A stretch of DNA of 64,000 nt from Lojkania enalia (taxonomy: Eukaryota > Ascomycota > Dothideomycetes > Pleosporales), in contig ML986743.1 in the NCBI GenBank assembly GCA_010094045.1, positions 1 to 64,000 of the forward strand, read 5' to 3'. Every line of letters begins with the position of its first letter. The stretch's first letter is position 1. Under the pieces are notes generated by a model. That model did no database searches, was not told the DNA's origin, and was given only the letters and a program-made list of their open reading frames with translations. Of the stretch, positions 59,962 through 64,000 are shown one piece after another. A program made the position numbers and the translations under genes.

Positions 59962-61392
59962 CTATGATGCTGCTAATGACTTTATGTAACGTCTGTCGAA
60001 ATCTATGGCAACTTTCTAATAAAAAAACCTTTATCAACCAAAGCTAAAGCCAGGAACCAGATTACGGCACATAAGGAACTACTATCTAAGTTTTCCTTTA
60101 GAGTGATTGTTTGCCTGTTTATGATTAGAACTGCCTAAAGAATCGCTGTAGGTACTTCACATATCGACTGTATTACGCTTAGATTTCCGGTGTTGTAAGG
60201 TGATCTTGAGCTCATAACATAGTACACTCTTATGCCGGAACGGGGAAAATGTGATGTTGCCGTATCTGATACCTTGGTTTGAGCGTTGATGAGAGCTTCT
60301 ACACACTCTCCGGGGCGTAGACTTCAGTAATAATAGAGTACAATCTAGAAAGTAAGCTGTACTATGATGCGTGGATGCGTAAAAGTCTGCTCGTCGCAGC
60401 ACTAAAGATAGTACACTATAGCTTCTGTATCTGCAAGGCTAAGTCTTCTGCCTTGTTATTGTAGAAGCACCCTCAGTTCGAGTCGAGTCTTTGAAGTTTT
60501 TGATAAACTAGATGCAGTTGGTTATTCTATTTATGCTTGTATCCCAGAGCGGAGCCGTACTAGTTTAATGGCGCTTTTCTCTTTCTATATGTATTTGTGG
60601 CCCGACCCTAGCAACATAATACGGCACAGCTGTTTAAACCCGTCCTTTAGAGTAGTAAGAGCAATTATTTTACCCACCCTTAGCACTGCTATTCTACACC
60701 TCCAACGGAAATATGCTTCAATATAGTCAAGAGGCGGCGGTGACTAAAAGAGTTCTGTAGTTTCTCTTTCTCTGATCGAAGGTGGAAGATAAATCGCAAA
60801 ACTACGTTGCAGCTGTTAATTTTAATATCTACAGTCTCTTCGGCCCTATTAAACCTTTTCTAAAGCCTCAACATTCGCGTGACGCCATCCTTTTCATAAC
60901 TTTTTACAGCTTCTTCAAGAGAGACAACCGTCTCGTTAGCTGAAACAGGAATCAAGTCTGAAAAGAAATTGTCCATCGCTTTATTCTATAGAATAAAGTA
61001 GTTAAAATAAGTGAGGGTAGTTGAAGAATTTACTGGTGCACTATTTCCACAAAGAAGCGGTACGATTTCTTTAATGAAGGTGGTAGTAAGAGGCGCCAAG
61101 AAGTTAGGGAGGCCGGCGACCAGAGAGGAGAAGACGCTGCACCTAAGCGCAGGTTAAGGGCGTATCCTATAGGAATATTATATCGTTTATTCTTTCGTTT
61201 TTCGTTTCCTAGTCTTAGGCTCACAAATTCCGGAGCGAGGGCATAATATTAGTAAGTTATAACTAAGCTTTAAGTGGGAAGCGACATTGCGTATTCCGTT
61301 TTCGGTAGAAAGTGGGGTTATATACTAGTCGTGTGATGTAAAAAACATTCATAATATTTCTAATCTTAACCGAATCTCAATAATTGTTATCC
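59962..61392. other. gene-poor stretch
   Basis: AT-rich with no domain-bearing frames. Frames at 60157-60402 and 61030-61224 on the minus strand are unsupported. Confidence 0.5.
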
Positions 61393-61490
61393 GGGCTTGT
61401 GGTTTAGTGGTATAATTTTCCCTTAGCATTAGTCAGAGACTTAAATCAACTGCGTGGGAAAGGTCCTGGGTTCGATTCCCAGCAAGTCCA
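61393..61490 (+). tRNA. tRNA-Ala(AGC) with 26-nt intron
   Basis: Acceptor stem GGGCTTG pairs with CAAGTCC (one G-T pair) and is followed by discriminator A. The A box is at 61400-61410 (TGGTTTAGTGG) and the B box at 61469-61479 (GGTTCGATTCC). The anticodon stem is TTCCC (61418-61422) with GGGAA (61456-61460), the anticodon AGC is at 61425-61427, and an intron at 61429-61454 sits after position 37, the usual place for nuclear tRNA introns. The T stem CTGGG/CCCAG is perfect. The isotype rests on the anticodon as folded by eye. Confidence 0.88.
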
Positions 61491-61492
61491 TA

Positions 61493-61497
61493 TTTTT
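61493..61497 (+). terminator. RNA polymerase III terminator of the tRNA
   Basis: A run of five T begins two bases after the tRNA 3' end, which is the normal Pol III stop. Confidence 0.75.
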
Positions 61498-62168
61498 GCA
61501 TTTATTTCACTCATTTCTAACACCTGATTATTTTGCTGTTAACATGTCCGCTCGTAGTGGTCATGCAAGGTTCTGCATTGGAGTGCGATAGTTCGAAGTG
61601 AATTCTGACATATTGCATAATAAGGTGTTCCACTACTCCCCAGCGCCTGTTTATACGATTATTCCACAGCAAAATATATTCTATTAAAGATAGCCTATAG
61701 CTAATCTATTTACTAGCACGTAAACGCCTGTTATGGCCTTAGAGATAGTAGTTAGAAAGCGTTGGTGGTGCTCGTTACCGCACCCGAGCAGCCACTCGCT
61801 GAGCCTCCGGTTGCCCAGCATTTCGGCCTATTCAACTAGAAGCTAGCCCTGCTGGCTTGATAGGACACCTTCTTGTACAGTGCACCTTCGCCGCTACTAT
61901 CACTTCAGCTTTCTGCGTTGATTTGTTAGGCGAAGCTTAGTATTCTCCTTTGCGATCAGATCGACTGAATGCATGGCTAGCTGGTAGCCTTTAGTAAAAG
62001 TAAACTGCCTAGCTAATAGAGCTCTAAGACTGGTACTGAAGCAGGTCATGTATAAGTATCGCCTGCCGTTCTAGCTGGGTACTTGTATATAGTTTTTCTG
62101 ATATCTATAGAGGTGTTAAAGCAATAGCTTAGCGAAGTAGAGAGTATTTTCAGGACCAGAAGTAAAAA
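61498..62168. other. gene-poor stretch
   Basis: No gene is seen between the tRNA and the third family A element. Confidence 0.5.
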
Positions 62169-62353
62169 TGTAATGGGGATTTTGGCAAGTCCGCCGAGTT
62201 GTATCGGATACCTACGTACGATATAAAATCACGCCGGATATCAGCTGATATACCCCTTTTTATATGTACATAAATATGGCCTGCAGGCCATCTTCAATCA
62301 AGCAGTTCAGTTCCTCATATCCCTCCCTGAGACAAGATTCGCCTCTCGCCACA
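62169..62353. mobile_element. short LTR-like insertion, family A copy 3 (185 bp, worn)
   Basis: Begins TGTAATGGGGAT and ends CTCTCGCCACA. It is 19 bp shorter than copies 1 and 2, having lost part of the GATATC cluster, and shows several substitutions. Flanks are AAAAA (62164-62168) and AATAA (62354-62358), four of five matching. This is the oldest copy of the family in the window. Confidence 0.75.
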
Positions 62354-63387
62354 AATAATAAAACACGCTAAGGAATATATAGTAGTATAAGTACCGGGGC
62401 AGCAACTCTTACTCTTAACATAACTATAATGGGTTAGATCTTATTAGAGTATATACATTCAGTATCAATCAACGAGTCTGCGAAATGGACCGTTTCTCGA
62501 CCTCGGTGTCGCCGCTCATCCGATTGAGTGAATGACCTACAGTGGAAGGCGTTAACCAGAGTTTGCAACGCATTGCCAATTCGACTTCTCGCACTTTCTG
62601 CTATCTCTAAGTAGCATCCCTTAAGCCCAGACACTTACGTAACATTTGACCCCCTAGAACAAGTAGTCGTGCCATTAATTTGTGTCTATTATATTCAATG
62701 GTAATAAAGAGGCCAATCTAGGAGGCGTTAATTTATAGAAATTCTAAAATTCATCTACTATACTCATCCAAAGCCATTTATAGAATCTTCACTTAAGAAC
62801 GCAAAAGGCTAACATTTATATACTAGAAATGCTGTTCTTTGAACCCTGTCACTACTAAGTATTAAAAATATTAGTCAAGGAAAATATAGCAAATTGTTAC
62901 TTATAACATTCCCATAAATACATATGTAAGCACATACTATTATTCCTTCATAATGCGAGGAACTTAACAATCAATAACTATATGCAGGCTAGGTGCGTAA
63001 ATTAATCTTGAGTTCCAATAGCTCACCACAAGAATATAAGTATTTCGAGGAACCATTAAATATCTAAGTTAGAAATTAGTTATATAGGAGGTCATTTATG
63101 AACCCATAACATCTTCACAGAGCTTCATCAAAGCGTATCACGCAACTCCATCCACACTATGGTTATGTCAGCTAGTGAATGACTAGCCAATCGGGAACAT
63201 TTTGAACTGTGAGAGATTAACCAGGAAAACAGTACCGTAGACACAGACTTTAAATCTAAATTATCAACATATAAGAACCGCGAAATTATGCTGCTGGGGA
63301 ACTAGGTACCAAGAAGCAAAGCGGCGAAAGTAGTGATCATTTGTAAGAAGTGGGGACATTGCAAGGTAATTTGGGAACCACGTAGAG
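62354..63387. other. gene-poor stretch
   Basis: Very AT-rich without coding signal. Confidence 0.5.
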
Positions 63388-64000
63388 TTGAAGCTAATCC
63401 TCAGTAAGACACTTCCTGCTGAATTGTCTCGACAGGGAAACCAAGACAACAATGATCCAGACGCACCTGCATATGCAAATAAAGAGGGCTATGAGGACCA
63501 AATTCTTCTCGAACATCTCAAATTCGAACATTCAGAACTTTTCGAGTCCTTGAAGTTTTACGAGGACATAAAAGTATACGTATCAAGGAAGGAGTTAAGG
63601 AGATATGCGGACAAGAGAATATCCTCCAAGACTTTGTATCCAAGCGCAAGTCAAGTGCCATGTTTGCAGATGGAAAACTGCGCGGAAAATCTTTCACATC
63701 AAAACTCGGCGAAAGACGGTATTTGGAATACTCTAAAAGAGAATACTCTCATCGTAGAATGTCGAAATCCCTGTTCTTAAGGCGGATGTGGACGAATTTG
63801 ACAGAGGCAACTTCGAACCTCATTGGTCATGCTATAGCGGCATTATTAAGCAACTACCCCCGGATCGAACTCTGTTCTGCTTTTTGGACGAAATTCCGGC
63901 ACATTAGGAGAGAGCGGACAAAACAGCCATTGTACTAGACAAATCGAATGCATTATGGGCTGACGGAGTAGTTGATGTAAGAGTGATATTGCTCACCACA
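63388..64000 (+). pseudogene. fungal protein relic running off the window
   Basis: A frame of 130 codons from 63388 (including HLKFEHSELFESLKFYEDIK) ends at 63780. The sense then seems to continue in another frame as DVDEFDRGNFEPHWSCYSGI and KQLPPDRTLFCFLDEI, broken by a TAG and continuing to the window edge (ADGVVDVRVILLTT). The LPPxRTLFCxLD pattern recalls large fungal proteins with an ATPase-like middle part, but I cannot name the family. A frame shift and a stop suggest decay; the right part is not in the window. Confidence 0.4.

Noticed and set aside
32856..62353. Families A-C as terminal-inverted-repeat MITEs of DNA transposons
   Set aside because: The inverted ends are only 2-7 bp and imperfect, while TG...CA ends and 5-bp duplications fit LTR integration better. 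Not fully excluded.
1..64000. CRISPR arrays, bacterial operons, riboswitches
   Set aside because: The genome is eukaryotic; no spaced direct-repeat array or bacterial gene organisation is visible.

Overview
The window is from a filamentous ascomycete, and a leotiomycete-like fungus would fit. The evidence is compact GT-AG introns of about 45-80 bp with CTAAC/CTAAT-type branch sites, typical fungal families (WOPR regulator, HET domain, NB-ARC/TPR NLR, Vps18, CBP80, NIPA-type Mg transporter), and short pyrimidine-rich promoters. The class assignment is an inference. No gene in the window is bacterial, and there is an assembly gap of 76 Ns at 13025-13100.

Left part (about 2-35 kb) is a conserved compartment. 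On the minus strand lie a NIPA-family transporter (2311-4749) and the six-exon large subunit of the nuclear cap-binding complex (5478-8288, with an in-frame upstream extension). Next comes a 10 kb stretch without a convincing gene; its last 3.7 kb is GC- and pyrimidine-rich and leads into a WOPR transcription factor (18717-20591, +). After a low-complexity stretch come an alpha/beta hydrolase (minus), VPS18 (plus), a four-exon multipass membrane protein of unknown function (plus), and an M24-family aminopeptidase-like gene (minus). I rebuilt splice sites for all multi-exon genes; the joined frames are open and divisible by three, except for the extreme N terminus of the M24 gene.

Right part (about 35-64 kb) is a gene-poor, decayed compartment. 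It contains broken relics of a P-loop GTPase, a TPR protein, an NB-ARC/TPR NLR, DUF3435-like recombinase fragments, a small secreted protein and an unidentified fungal protein. Most in-frame stops inside these relics are TAA or TAG at places where CAA or CAG would fit, which is what C-to-T change at CpA (repeat-induced point mutation) would give. Three genes in this compartment look intact: a HET-domain gene (47413-49953), a three-exon pterin-4a-carbinolamine dehydratase (56485-57070), and a tRNA-Ala(AGC) with a 26-nt intron (61393-61490).

The most distinctive finding is a set of eight very short insertions belonging to three unrelated families (about 204, 150 and 172 bp). All begin TG and nearly all end CA, and most are flanked by perfect or near-perfect 5-bp direct repeats. 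They look like solo LTRs or miniature LTR elements, with no internal coding part anywhere in the window.
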